DNA from: Pseudothermotoga thermarum DSM 5069
GTDB lineage: Bacteria > Thermotogota > Thermotogae > Thermotogales > DSM-5069
Reading direction: 5' to 3'
NCBI RefSeq assembly: GCF_000217815.1
Contig: NC_015707.1
Coordinates: forward strand, 434,001 to 498,000
Length of the DNA stretch: 64,000 nucleotides
Below the pieces are notes generated by a model. That model saw nothing but the letters and a program-made list of their open reading frames with translations, was not told where the DNA came from and searched no databases. Shown here in pieces: positions 56,404 through 64,000 of the stretch (within the stretch, counting starts at the first letter, position 1; every line of letters starts with the position of its first letter). The translations under genes and the position numbers were made by a program.

Positions 56404-56475
56404 CCTAAACCAATAGGCGTAGAAGAATTTCTTCGTTTGATTAACGATTAAACCTATTATACTTTTCAACATCAT
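56359..56475 (-). CDS. aro leader peptide with FFYAYWF run
   Basis: 38-40 codons from ATG 56475 or 56472 (TTG 56469 also possible; AAAGG upstream) to TAG 56359. It holds Phe-Phe-Tyr-Ala-Tyr-Trp-Phe at 56427-56407: three Phe, two Tyr, one Trp in seven codons. The peptide goes on RGMPSSGVPLKPVAK, similar to the trp leader's GMPSLKGSPK because both encode attenuator segment A. Translation would sense all three aromatic amino acids. Starts ~20 nt after the predicted transcription start. Confidence 0.85.
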   Translation of the reverse strand: MMLKSIIGLIVNQTKKFFYAYWFRGMPSSGVPLKPVAK

Positions 56476-56502
56476 CAACCTTTCGATGGTTGATTTTTAT
56501 AA

Positions 56503-56531
56503 AAAATACCAAATAATATTTGATTTGTCAA
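56503..56531 (-). promoter_or_regulatory. aro operon promoter
   Basis: Consensus TTGACA (56526-56531), 17-bp spacer, TATTTT (56503-56508) on the minus strand. The -35 lies about 10 bp from the end of the inverted-repeat element at 56541-56810. Confidence 0.75.
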
Positions 56532-56540
56532 GTTTGTAAG

Positions 56541-56810
56541 GAGTGTGTTCGAAAAATCAGGAATACACTTATTGTCCCATCAATCAAAGTGTTTCAAACA
56601 AGCCTCGACAAAGAAACGCTCTTCTAATAAACGCCAACAAAAATATTACTTCACCCATATCCTCAATAAGTCGCAGCAAATTCTTAATCATCTTCACGGA
56701 TAATCTTTTGAGTGAATATCTTCTCCTCATACAGAGTCTTCTTCGGTGAAGTGTTTTTAAGGATTATATCTTATTTTTGGAACAAGCAAGCACTTTTTTC
56801 GAACACACTC
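56541..56810. repeat. 270-bp element bounded by 16-bp perfect inverted repeats
   Basis: GAGTGTGTTCGAAAAA at 56541-56556 is repeated in inverse at 56795-56810. The 10-bp flanks AGTTTGTAAG and AGTTTGAAAT match at 8 of 10 positions, like an aged target duplication. It has one small minus-strand ORF (56584-56730, 48 aa, basic, starting MRRRYSLKRLSVKMI) of no known family. Most likely a MITE or a deleted IS. No other gene is seen in 56532-57006. Confidence 0.65.
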
Positions 56811-56947
56811 AGTTTGAAATTGTGTCTTCAAGCGAATGCTTTTTTTGGAGAACACAGTGGTTTTGTTCAAATCGAAAAATGAATGTGGCACTTTGAAACA
56901 CTTTTTTCATTTTCAAATGATCATGATGAAAACCATTCTTTATGAGC

Positions 56948-56976
56948 TTGTTTCGCATTGCTGATATACATATACT
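56948..56976 (+). promoter_or_regulatory. Promoter of the ArsB/NhaD-type transporter gene
   Basis: TTGTTT (56948-56953), 17-bp spacer, TATACT (56971-56976), then AGGAGG and a GTG start at 57007. The rest of 56811-56947 shows nothing recognisable. Confidence 0.6.
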
Positions 56977-57006
56977 GTAAACACGTCCATCCTAGGAGGA
57001 ACAGCT

Positions 57007-58338
57007 GTGTCACTGATCATAGCGCTGAATCTGTTTTTTGCAACGATCTTTCTCGTGACGAGGGAAACGAAGCTAAGGTTTCGCAATAAAGAAATCGTCC
57101 TTGACTATGCCAGAGTTTCAATCCTCGTGCTAATTTTGCTCATTATATCTGGCATAGCCTCCATTTCAACCGTGAAAAATGCGTTGATGCCTCAGTTTAA
57201 CATAGTGCCATGGCAAATACTCATCATCTTCTTCGGCTCAGCCTATGTTTGTACTTCTCTTGATATGTCCGGTGTTCTAAAGTACTTTGCCTACAAACTT
57301 GTCTTAGCAAGTAAAGAGAACGGCGTAAGGCTTTATTTCAACCTTGTCTTTCTCACAGCGATCATGACGATATTCACATCGAATGACATAGTTACTCTCA
57401 CTTTGACTCCGATCGTTGCCTACATAGCAAGGTATTCCGGTATAAACCCAATACCTTTTTTGATATCCATATTCTTCGCATCGAACACGTGGAGTATGAT
57501 CTTTTACATCGGCAATCCAACAAATGTGATAGTAGCCCAAGCCTATTCGTTGAGATTCTTTGAATACGCAAAATACATGCTTCTCCCAACTCTTGTTGCT
57601 GGAATCGTTTCAACCTTGATGTTCTTTCTGATTTACAGAAAGCAAATACCTCAAGCAGTTTCCCTCGCACAGTTAGAAGATCCAAAAGAAGACATTGTGA
57701 ACAAATATTACTCGATCCTAAACGTAGTTGTTTTTGCGATCTTCTTCGGCTTCTTAGCCTTTGGAGATCTTTTCAACCTTGAACTTTGGAAAACGATTCT
57801 GGTGTTCTGCGGGATATACGCCGTGTTGAACTTGATCTTTTCCAGCAGCTTTGCAAGTGATTCGAAAGATAAGTTCACTGCAAACTTTTCTTTCTTCTTT
57901 GAAACTTTCAAACGTGTTCCTTGGAAAATACTCCCATTGGTTTTGGTATTCTTCGTCTTTGTGTACATCTTCAATTTGTACGGACTTACGAGGTACGTTG
58001 GAAATTTGATCAATTTCAAAAATCAAGCGCTTGGTACAGTTTTAATGGCTTTGATAACTTCTTTTGCCGCAAATTTGATGATCAACCAACCGATGACGAT
58101 TCTTTTCGCAAACGCCATGAAGGTTGCGGGCATAGAGAATTTGAAATACGCATACGCTTTGGTGATAGGTTCAAACCTCGGTGGGAACATAACTTTGATG
58201 GGAGCTTTGGCTGGTCTTATGTGGTCCAGAATCTTAGCCTATTATGGGATAAAAATGGACAACAAGACCTTCGTGAAAAACACCTTGCCAGTCGTTTTGG
58301 TGACGATAGTTGCTTCATCTTTGGCTTTGCTTTTCTGA
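57007..58338 (+). CDS. ArsB/NhaD-type ion transporter (IT superfamily)
   Basis: 443 aa, 10-12 predicted membrane segments. Signature segments of the IT superfamily: FTSNDIVTLTLTPIVAYIA (~120-138) and NTWSMIFYIGNPTNVIVA (~160-178), with a second-half repeat AANLMINQPMTILFANA and GSNLGGNITLMGALAGLMW. Could export arsenite, Na+ or a dicarboxylate; not resolvable here. GTG start after AGGAGG. Convergent with the MutS-like pair. Confidence 0.85.
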   Translation: MSLIIALNLFFATIFLVTRETKLRFRNKEIVLDYARVSILVLILLIISGIASISTVKNALMPQFNIVPWQILIIFFGSAYVCTSLDMSGVLKYFAYKLVLASKENGVRLYFNLVFLTAIMTIFTSNDIVTLTLTPIVAYIARYSGINPIPFLISIFFASNTWSMIFYIGNPTNVIVAQAYSLRFFEYAKYMLLPTLVAGIVSTLMFFLIYRKQIPQAVSLAQLEDPKEDIVNKYYSILNVVVFAIFFGFLAFGDLFNLELWKTILVFCGIYAVLNLIFSSSFASDSKDKFTANFSFFFETFKRVPWKILPLVLVFFVFVYIFNLYGLTRYVGNLINFKNQALGTVLMALITSFAANLMINQPMTILFANAMKVAGIENLKYAYALVIGSNLGGNITLMGALAGLMWSRILAYYGIKMDNKTFVKNTLPVVLVTIVASSLALLF

Positions 58339-58339
58339 G

Positions 58340-59830
58340 TCACCTTGAATTAATTAGCACCTTGCTGGAAAATATCTTTCGATATAAATTCATACCATGG
58401 GCAGTTTCGGCAGGTTTTCCAGAAATCATTCTAAAGGTTCTTTCGCCGGAATCAAGGCGTTCTGCCATCAGAAATTGAGCACTCTCATCATCAATGAACG
58501 CTTTGACAAATGGATAAAGAAGTGTGACAGAGAAAGCTTCGACATCGTTGTCGATCAAAGCCTTTGTGATTTGTCGGCAAATCTCTGAACCTTCCCGTTC
58601 GTTCGTTGCCAAGAAGGATTCATTGAACAAAACAACCGAGAAAGGTTCTATACGGTTTGCGATTTCGTTCATCCTGGATAGTTCCTCATCGAGTCTTCCG
58701 CTCTTCATCGTTCTATCTTCCTCTTTCTTGAAATGAGTGTATATACCCTTTCGAATTGGAACCGCAAAAGACTCAGCTCCAACAAACATGCCGCACTGAG
58801 CCATCAATTGTGCTTGTCCAATGCTTCTTAGAAAGGTCGTTTTACCGCCTTGGTTTGCACCAGAAATTATATAGAGTTTCTTATTTCTTGCTTCAAAATC
58901 GTTTCCGACAACTTTGCTGTTTTTAACCAACGCAAGACCGACATCGTAAAGACCTTTCCACGAGCGATCCCAGCTATCCATCGGAAGTATTTCAGGAAAA
59001 CAAATCGGCATGTTCAATGCTTTCAGTTTATCAGCTATGTTTAAACAGCCAACGTAGAACGCCAGTTCGTGCCTAAGCACGTTGAAAAAAGCCTGCAAGT
59101 GTTCCGCAGCTTGAGCCAGTGCATTGGCAGGCTGGTTTATAGCCCTTGCACGTCGTTTTTCCAAATCCATAGCACCGGCATCGTCCCGTGGTGCTATTGT
59201 ATAAGATGGTGCAAACATCCATTTCAAAAGATAACCTCTGTCTTTCTTTTTCCTTCGCATCACATATTGGACACCTTGTAGATAGTTGCCAAGTTTTGCA
59301 CTTACCAAAATACCTTCTTCACTGAGTTCATCCAAGAGTGAACGAACTTTGTGAAAGTAATCGTCATCCAACTCTTTCTGAATCATTGTCAACAGATTTC
59401 GAAATCCATCAGATTGAAAAGTTTGTATTGTGCTGTCGGCGATTTTTCTCAATCTCATCAGCATGTCGATGTATATTTTCAAAAGTCCAACTGCATTCGA
59501 ATAAACTGCAGACAGATAAACCGATCCAAGCCAGTACCACGACTCTCTTCGCCGTTGCTCCGTTTCTACGGTTATCCTGTATAGTTCCCTGACCGAATCA
59601 GAGTTTTTCAAAGCATCTTTGAGGTTTTCCTGTCTGTAGAGTATTTCTTCCTTACAGGACAACGGATTGAAAAAAGCTGTGGAACAGACTTTGTAGATTA
59701 TTTCATCTCCTTGAGCCATGGTTGAAAGGATTTGTTCCAACCCAAGATCTGAGATGAGAATTTCTTTACCATAACAAGGCTTAGATTCTGCATCGAAATC
59801 TTTGTCAGGAAACATGAGGTGAACTTTCAT
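58340..59830 (-). CDS. MutS-like ATPase (second of a paralogous pair)
   Basis: 496 aa. Has the MutS core and ATPase region but no N-terminal mismatch-binding domain. Walker A ISGANQGGKTTFLRSIGQAQLMAQCG (~318-343), Walker B-like PFSVVLFNESFLATNEREG and a signature LDEELSRM. DNA-repair MutS has DE after the Walker B strand; here NES is seen. The start (ATG 59830) overlaps the first gene by 26 nt, so the pair is probably made together, maybe as a heterodimer. Under the fluoride riboswitch at 61441-61488. Confidence 0.82.
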   Translation of the reverse strand: MKVHLMFPDKDFDAESKPCYGKEILISDLGLEQILSTMAQGDEIIYKVCSTAFFNPLSCKEEILYRQENLKDALKNSDSVRELYRITVETEQRRRESWYWLGSVYLSAVYSNAVGLLKIYIDMLMRLRKIADSTIQTFQSDGFRNLLTMIQKELDDDYFHKVRSLLDELSEEGILVSAKLGNYLQGVQYVMRRKKKDRGYLLKWMFAPSYTIAPRDDAGAMDLEKRRARAINQPANALAQAAEHLQAFFNVLRHELAFYVGCLNIADKLKALNMPICFPEILPMDSWDRSWKGLYDVGLALVKNSKVVGNDFEARNKKLYIISGANQGGKTTFLRSIGQAQLMAQCGMFVGAESFAVPIRKGIYTHFKKEEDRTMKSGRLDEELSRMNEIANRIEPFSVVLFNESFLATNEREGSEICRQITKALIDNDVEAFSVTLLYPFVKAFIDDESAQFLMAERLDSGERTFRMISGKPAETAHGMNLYRKIFSSKVLINSR

Positions 59831-61371
59831 GTCTCTTCAACCTCCTGGAGAGCTTCTCATAAGTCAGTCCGTATTTTTCCGCTATGTGGATGGCATAGGC
59901 AAGACCATCCGGTGGTTTTCTGAGAATTTTGTAGGTTCTTTGAGAAGGATCATCATCTCTGACGGTTGCAACCATGCTGACGACTTCAGAAGAACGTGTT
60001 GCAAGTTCGTCGAGAAAGGTAACAACAACGGCGATTGATCCTATATATAGAATATGATCCATCATCAATTCACCCAAGGCTAATGCATCCGAAAGTGTTG
60101 TCGAAGTGAATATTTCATTGATCACCACGATGCTTTTGCTTGTAGCTTTTTCAAGAATTTCACGCAATCTCAAAAGTTCATCTTGCAACCTTCCGGTGAG
60201 ATTTGAAACATCCTCTTCCCTTGGAAAATGTGTGAATAGGTTGTCAAAAAGATACAACTTCGCATCCGTTCCGGGCACACAAACGCCGATTGACATAAGC
60301 CAGTGTATTTGCCCAAAGGCTCTGGCAAAGGTTGTTTTGCCTCCCTGGTTTGGTCCAGTGATCACTATTATTCTTTCAGGATAATTCAAGACAAAATCGT
60401 TAGGAACAGTGCTATCAACCTTTGAAAATGCGAGTGCAAGATCAAAAACGTCATAACCGTACAGATGTTCTGTTGATTCAGAAACCTTTGGATAACAAAA
60501 CGGCAAGCCAGCGTCTTTTAAAGGCTGAATGAGATCAAGCCAGGAAAGGTAGAACTGAATTTCCCTTGCAAATCTTGTGATAGCAGGATCTGGAAAGTTT
60601 AGATACTTTTCACAGAAATCGTATAGGCTTGAAAAGACTTCTTTGTAGAGCTTTGACAGCATCTCTAACACCGCAGCTTCAACGTGTGCAGCAGCCGGAT
60701 TCTCAGTCAGCTTTTGCCGGTAATCCTTCACATCCCCTTGTCTGAACCTCTCAAAAAGCGCTAGAATCTGATTCGATAAGTCTGATTCGCCTTCATACTT
60801 TCTAACCCGAATCGTTCCGTTTTTTATGAACATACAGTATTCTACCTTTGAAAAATCCTTTCGAAGCTTCTGGACATATTCTAAGAGTCCATTGAAAAGC
60901 TCAGAGTTGGTGTAGCAAAACAAATATTCCGCAAAAGCTTTAAGTCCCTGTGATTTCAAGCTTCTTTTTGTCAGGTAATCGGTTAGGTTCAACACTTCCT
61001 TGCAGTAAGTTTCAGCGCAATCAAGCATATATCCACGGGGTCAAATAATTGTTTTCGTAGCTTTCTTCTGAACTAAGAGCTTTTCTGATCTCTGCCATCC
61101 GCTTATCCAATCTGTACATTTCTTCGGAAAAGCTTCCCAAAACCTTACGCAGCTGATTGTCTTCAAGTTCCCGCATGATCTCCTGTCTGTAAACAATCAA
61201 ACTTGGATCTTGCAAATTCGTGTAGAAAAACCGTTGCAAATCAAACTCCCTTTTTCTTCTTATGATCGGTTCGAAGATCTTGTCCAAGTTCAAATCTTTA
61301 AAACACTCTGGTTCTGTCTTATTTACAAGCATCTCCTGTTCTTTATTTTGAAAAAGTATGCTGTAAAACAT
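59805..61371 (-). pseudogene. MutS-like ATPase (first of pair), frameshifted in a C4 run
   Basis: Frame 1 runs from ATG 61371 (MFYSILFQNKEQEML) to LTPWIYA-stop at 61021; frame 2 resumes as RGYMLDCAETYCKEVLN and runs to 59805. Removing one C from CCCC (61037-61040, minus strand) gives LTRGYMLDC and a ~521-aa protein with Walker A TGPNQGGKTTFARAFGQIHW and Walker B VVINEIFTSTT. Either a real 1-nt insertion or an assembly error. The 3' part has an ATG at 61028 that could be used by itself. A TTTCACC/GGTGAAA hairpin covers the ribosome site of ATG 61371. Confidence 0.8.
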
Positions 61372-61407
61372 CGTTTCACCACCTTGGTGAAAATGCTTTA
61401 TAAAAGA

Positions 61408-61449
61408 AAAAACTCCTACAAGTGTGCGCTGAGCGCAACCTGTAGGAGT
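61408..61449 (-). terminator. Terminator of the fluoride riboswitch
   Basis: Minus strand: ACTCCTACAGGTTGCGC/GCGCACACTTGTAGGAGT, then TTTTTT. Its 5' arm (ACTCCTACAGG) is shared with the 3' end of the aptamer, so aptamer folding with fluoride prevents termination (ON switch). Confidence 0.9.
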
Positions 61450-61488
61450 CATCAGCCTCATGGCTATTAAAGGCGGACTCCATCGCCC
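61441..61488 (-). ncRNA. Fluoride riboswitch (crcB motif)
   Basis: Minus strand reads GGGCGATGGAGTCCGCC, TTTAATAGCC, ATGA, GGCTGATGACTCCTA. It has the conserved GGCGATGG..CGCC stem-loop, the AA linker, GCC/GGC stem, TGATGACTCC and the pseudoknot partner, closely matching the T. petrophila aptamer. It sits directly ahead of the MutS-like pair. No crcB/fluc or CLC-F exporter gene is seen in the window. Confidence 0.93.
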
Positions 61489-61878
61489 AAATTAATTTTA
61501 CCATAAACGGTTAGGCCTGATCTTTCTTCAGATCAACCAACGCTCTGCAATTGCCAATTCAGCAAGGCGAGTACATCCTATGTTGCTTTCTTCTTAACAA
61601 AGCGTAAAGACCTACGGCAACGTTCAAATCTTGGCATTTGCCTTGAGTTGGCTTTATTCGATCAACTCGAACTCGGCAATTCATCCTGTCAATCCTCAGA
61701 TGTTAAATTTTTCCACTCTGTATACTGTATTGACGGACTGCAGTCAATGGAAGATAGACCAAAGGATCCTTTGGTCGGTTTTGCCGTGCCGTTTTGCAGG
61801 AATACTATATCCTTAAATAAATAAAAAGACTGCGGTCTCAAACTTGAAATAATGCATGCAAGCCGTTGATCTTTTCTC
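61489..61878 (+). other. Unassigned stretch with a long open frame
   Basis: Plus frame is open from ~61507 to a TAA ending at 61821 (about 104 codons) but has no early ATG or ribosome site, and is unusually rich in Cys, Ser, Gln. It includes KRKDLRQRSNLGICLELALF and DGLQSMEDRPKDPLVGFAVP. The minus strand also has a 70-codon ORF (61689-61901). Could be a gene relic, a dispersed repeat or a structured RNA. No promoter or terminator was found with confidence. Confidence 0.4.
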
Positions 61879-62985
61879 TCACTCTTCACGGTGATATTCA
61901 CGTTTCACATACTCTACAACGATATCTCCCATTTCCTCGGTTGAAACCAATTTCTTGGCGGATGGGTTGTTCAGATAAAGATCCTTTGTCATGAATCCAT
62001 CTGCTATGACTTTTTCGACGGCATCTTCTATAGCATTCGCTTCTTTTTCAAGTCTTAAAGAATATCTCAAAAGCAATGCCACAGAAAGAATAGTACCAAG
62101 CGGATTTGCAATGTTCATCCCCGCTATATCCGGCGCAGAACCGTGTATTGGTTCGTACAAACCTTTTAAGCCTTCACCAAGGCTTGCGGAAGGTAACATC
62201 CCAATTGAGCCTGTTATAACCGCTGCTTCGTCGCTCAGAATGTCTCCAAAGGTGTTTTCGGTGAGTATCACGTCAAACTGAGCAGGATTTTTCACAAGCT
62301 GCATCGCACAGTTATCCACGTACATGTGTTCCAAAGTTATATCTGGATAACGGCTTGCAACTTTTTGAACAACTTCTCGCCAAAGCCTAGAAGTTTCCAA
62401 AACATTTGCTTTGTCAACGGATGTGACCTTTTTCTTTCTGTTTCTTGCAAGTTCAAAGGCAACCTTTGCTATTCTTTCTATTTCTTCGTACGTGTAATAC
62501 ATCGTGTCGACGGCGTAGACTTTGCCGTTTTCTTCAAACCTTCCTTTTGGTTTTCCAAAGTAAAGTCCCCCTGTCAATTCGCGAACGATGACCAAATCAA
62601 CTCCTTTTAGTAAATTTTCTTTCAATGGTGAACTGAAAGCCAAGTTCGGATAAAACTTCACCGGTCGAATGTTTGCAAACAGCTTCAAACCTTCTCGAAG
62701 TTTCAAAAGAGCTTTTTCAGGTCTCATATGAGAGGGTAAATCATCCCACTTTGGTCCTCCAACTGCCCCAAGCAAAATTGCATCTGCCTTTTGGCACAAT
62801 TCCCAAGTTTCGTCCGGTAGCGGTACCCCCTTTTCATCCAAAGCTGCTCCTCCGATCAAACCAAATTGTATTTCAAAACCGTGATGGAAAAGCTTTCCAA
62901 TTGTCTCTAACACCTTCACACCTTGTTTCACAACTTCCGGTCCTATTCCATCCCCAGGCAAAACCGCTATTTTGAAACCACTCAT
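61879..62985 (-). CDS. leuB: 3-isopropylmalate dehydrogenase LeuB
   Basis: 368 aa. NAD-dependent oxidative decarboxylation in leucine synthesis. [87 protein letters not shown], and [21 protein letters not shown]. The ATG overlaps leuD by 4 nt. Confidence 0.97.
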   Translation of the reverse strand: MSGFKIAVLPGDGIGPEVVKQGVKVLETIGKLFHHGFEIQFGLIGGAALDEKGVPLPDETWELCQKADAILLGAVGGPKWDDLPSHMRPEKALLKLREGLKLFANIRPVKFYPNLAFSSPLKENLLKGVDLVIVRELTGGLYFGKPKGRFEENGKVYAVDTMYYTYEEIERIAKVAFELARNRKKKVTSVDKANVLETSRLWREVVQKVASRYPDITLEHMYVDNCAMQLVKNPAQFDVILTENTFGDILSDEAAVITGSIGMLPSASLGEGLKGLYEPIHGSAPDIAGMNIANPLGTILSVALLLRYSLRLEKEANAIEDAVEKVIADGFMTKDLYLNNPSAKKLVSTEEMGDIVVEYVKREYHREE

Positions 62986-63488
62986 TTTATCTCACCTCTA
63001 GCCTTTGCCATGGCGAAGTTCAAAAGTCCTCCCCTTTTTATGATTTCCTGGATCAAAAGAGGGAAAGGTTTAATCTTAAAGACCTCACCGGTTGTTGCAT
63101 TTTCCACTAGTCCATTTGATAGATCAACTTTCACCCAATCTCCTTCGTTTATTTTTTCAACTGCTTCAGGAAGTTCAACTATCGCAAGCCCTATGTTTAT
63201 GGCATTTCTGTAGAATATCCTTGCAAAGGATTTTGCTATTATGCACTTTACGCCGGAAGCTTTGATGGCTATTGGAGCATGTTCCCTTGATGAACCGCAC
63301 CCGAAATTTTCACCAACCACGAGTATTGTTTTTTCTTTAACTTTGACTTTGAAATCTGGATCAAGATCCTCCATACAATGGCGGGCAAGCTCAGTTGGAT
63401 CAGTTGTGTTTAAATACCTGGCGGGAATTATCACGTCGGTGTCTATGTTGTCGCCATACTTCAAAGTTTTTCCTTCGTAGATCGTCAT
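62982..63488 (-). CDS. leuD: 3-isopropylmalate dehydratase small subunit LeuD
   Basis: 168 aa from ATG 63488, preceded by GGAGGTG; the open frame runs upstream to 63671 only as a shadow of leuC. Short archaeal/thermophile type: [61 protein letters not shown]. Forms the isomerase with LeuC. Confidence 0.96.
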   Translation of the reverse strand: MTIYEGKTLKYGDNIDTDVIIPARYLNTTDPTELARHCMEDLDPDFKVKVKEKTILVVGENFGCGSSREHAPIAIKASGVKCIIAKSFARIFYRNAINIGLAIVELPEAVEKINEGDWVKVDLSNGLVENATTGEVFKIKPFPLLIQEIIKRGGLLNFAMAKARGEIK

Positions 63489-64000
63489 TCTTTCACCTCC
63501 ACTTCCCACGGCGCAGCGATTCTTCCAAGGATTGCTGAGGCTGCTGCAACAGCAGGGTTTGCAAGGTATACTTCGCTTTTGGGATGCCCCATTCTTCCGA
63601 CGAAGTTTCTGTTGGTTGTGCTTAAAGCTTTTTCTCCTTCGGCAAGCACTCCAAGGTGTCCTCCAAGACATGGTCCACAGCTGGGTGGTGTGATTGTGGC
63701 ACCGGCTTCCAGAAAGATTTCTATCAAACCCTCTTTCAAAGCTTGAAGGTAGATCTCGGGTGTGGCTGGGGTTATTATGAGCCTCAAGTTGGGATTGACC
63801 TTGTGACCCTTTAAAATTTTTGCCGCGATTCTCAAATCCTCAAGTCTTCCGTTGGTGCAAGAGCCTATGTAAACTTGATCTAGCGTTATGTTTTTGCTTG
63901 CAGCTTCCGAAACTGGATAAACGTTGCTGGGTAAATGTGGAAATGCAACCATCGGTTCGAGTTTCGAGACGTCCCACTCGTAAACTTCTTTGTAATTTGC
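63485..64000 (-). CDS. leuC: 3-isopropylmalate dehydratase large subunit LeuC (5' part outside window)
   Basis: The last ~171 codons are visible; the frame is open through the right edge. Cluster ligands: Cys in [13 protein letters not shown] and the CGPCLGG pair in [13 protein letters not shown]. Ends [34 protein letters not shown], the usual LeuC/aconitase tail. Stop overlaps leuD by 4 nt; gene order leuC-D-B. Confidence 0.96.
   Translation of the reverse strand, partial: ANYKEVYEWDVSKLEPMVAFPHLPSNVYPVSEAASKNITLDQVYIGSCTNGRLEDLRIAAKILKGHKVNPNLRLIITPATPEIYLQALKEGLIEIFLEAGATITPPSCGPCLGGHLGVLAEGEKALSTTNRNFVGRMGHPKSEVYLANPAVAAASAILGRIAAPWEVEVKE

Noticed and set aside
63489-63671. Upstream extension of the leuD frame
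   Set aside because: Lies inside leuC in another frame; sequence is Arg/Cys-rich and unlike LeuD, and GGAGGTG marks ATG 63488.
1-64000. CRISPR arrays, rRNA and tRNA genes
   Set aside because: No regularly spaced repeats, rRNA-like stretches or cloverleaf sequences were recognised on reading; a tRNAscan/CRISPR search could not be run.

Overview
The window looks like a chromosome segment of a thermophilic Thermotogales bacterium, probably Pseudothermotoga or a close relative. This rests on gene content and order that match Thermotoga: the aro cluster aroF-aroA-aroE-aroC-aroKB-aroQ with a fused AroKB, nadX-nadA-nadC, a GH4/BadF-kinase pair, and an adenosine-specific kinase. trpG and trpD are separate here, whereas they are fused in T. 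maritima. GC is moderate, operons are tightly overlapping, and GTG/TTG starts are frequent. The species call is inference; no database search was possible.

Layout. 1-8.8 kb (minus): one long overlapping operon running PIG-L deacetylase, BadF-type sugar kinase, GH4 glycosidase, rsmD, alpha-glucan phosphorylase, moeA-PBP fusion, moaB/mog and moeA (cut by the window edge). 8.9-13 kb: an LtaS-like phosphoglycerol transferase, then an MFS gene split in two by a tnpB-only IS200/IS605 element. 13-14.7 kb: flavodoxin-like gene, two small genes with divergent promoters, adenosine-specific kinase. 14.8-25.1 kb (plus): guanine-type riboswitch, then the complete purE-C-S-Q-L-F-M-N-H-D operon. 25.1-34.5 kb: a decayed K+ channel gene, a radical SAM protein, a secreted FN3 lipoprotein, a ribokinase plus TIM-barrel pair, and a family 5 ABC importer without ATPases. 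34.7-36 kb: a secreted-protein gene cut by a small DDE-type IS with a clear 7-bp target duplication. 36-41.4 kb: MATE exporter, nadX-A-C, MFS transporter.

41.4-56.5 kb is the aromatic amino acid block. The trpEGDCFBA operon (plus) and an aro operon (minus) that ends in a TyrA-chorismate mutase-PheA trifunctional fusion converge on each other. Each begins with a leader peptide and an attenuator. The trp leader carries a WWWLW run. The aro leader carries FFYAYWF, so it appears to sense Phe, Tyr and Trp together. The two attenuators share the same five-segment architecture and near-identical stem sequences, so they look like copies of one device retuned by codon content. This is the most striking find in the window.

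56.5-64 kb: a 270-bp inverted-repeat-bounded element, an ArsB/NhaD-type transporter, a pair of MutS-like ATPase genes behind a fluoride (crcB) riboswitch (the first gene carries a frameshift in a 4-C run), an unexplained ~300-bp stretch, and leuB-leuD-leuC (leuC partial).

Four cis-acting RNA controls (guanine, Trp, pan-aromatic, fluoride) sit in 64 kb. No rRNA, tRNA or CRISPR array was recognised.
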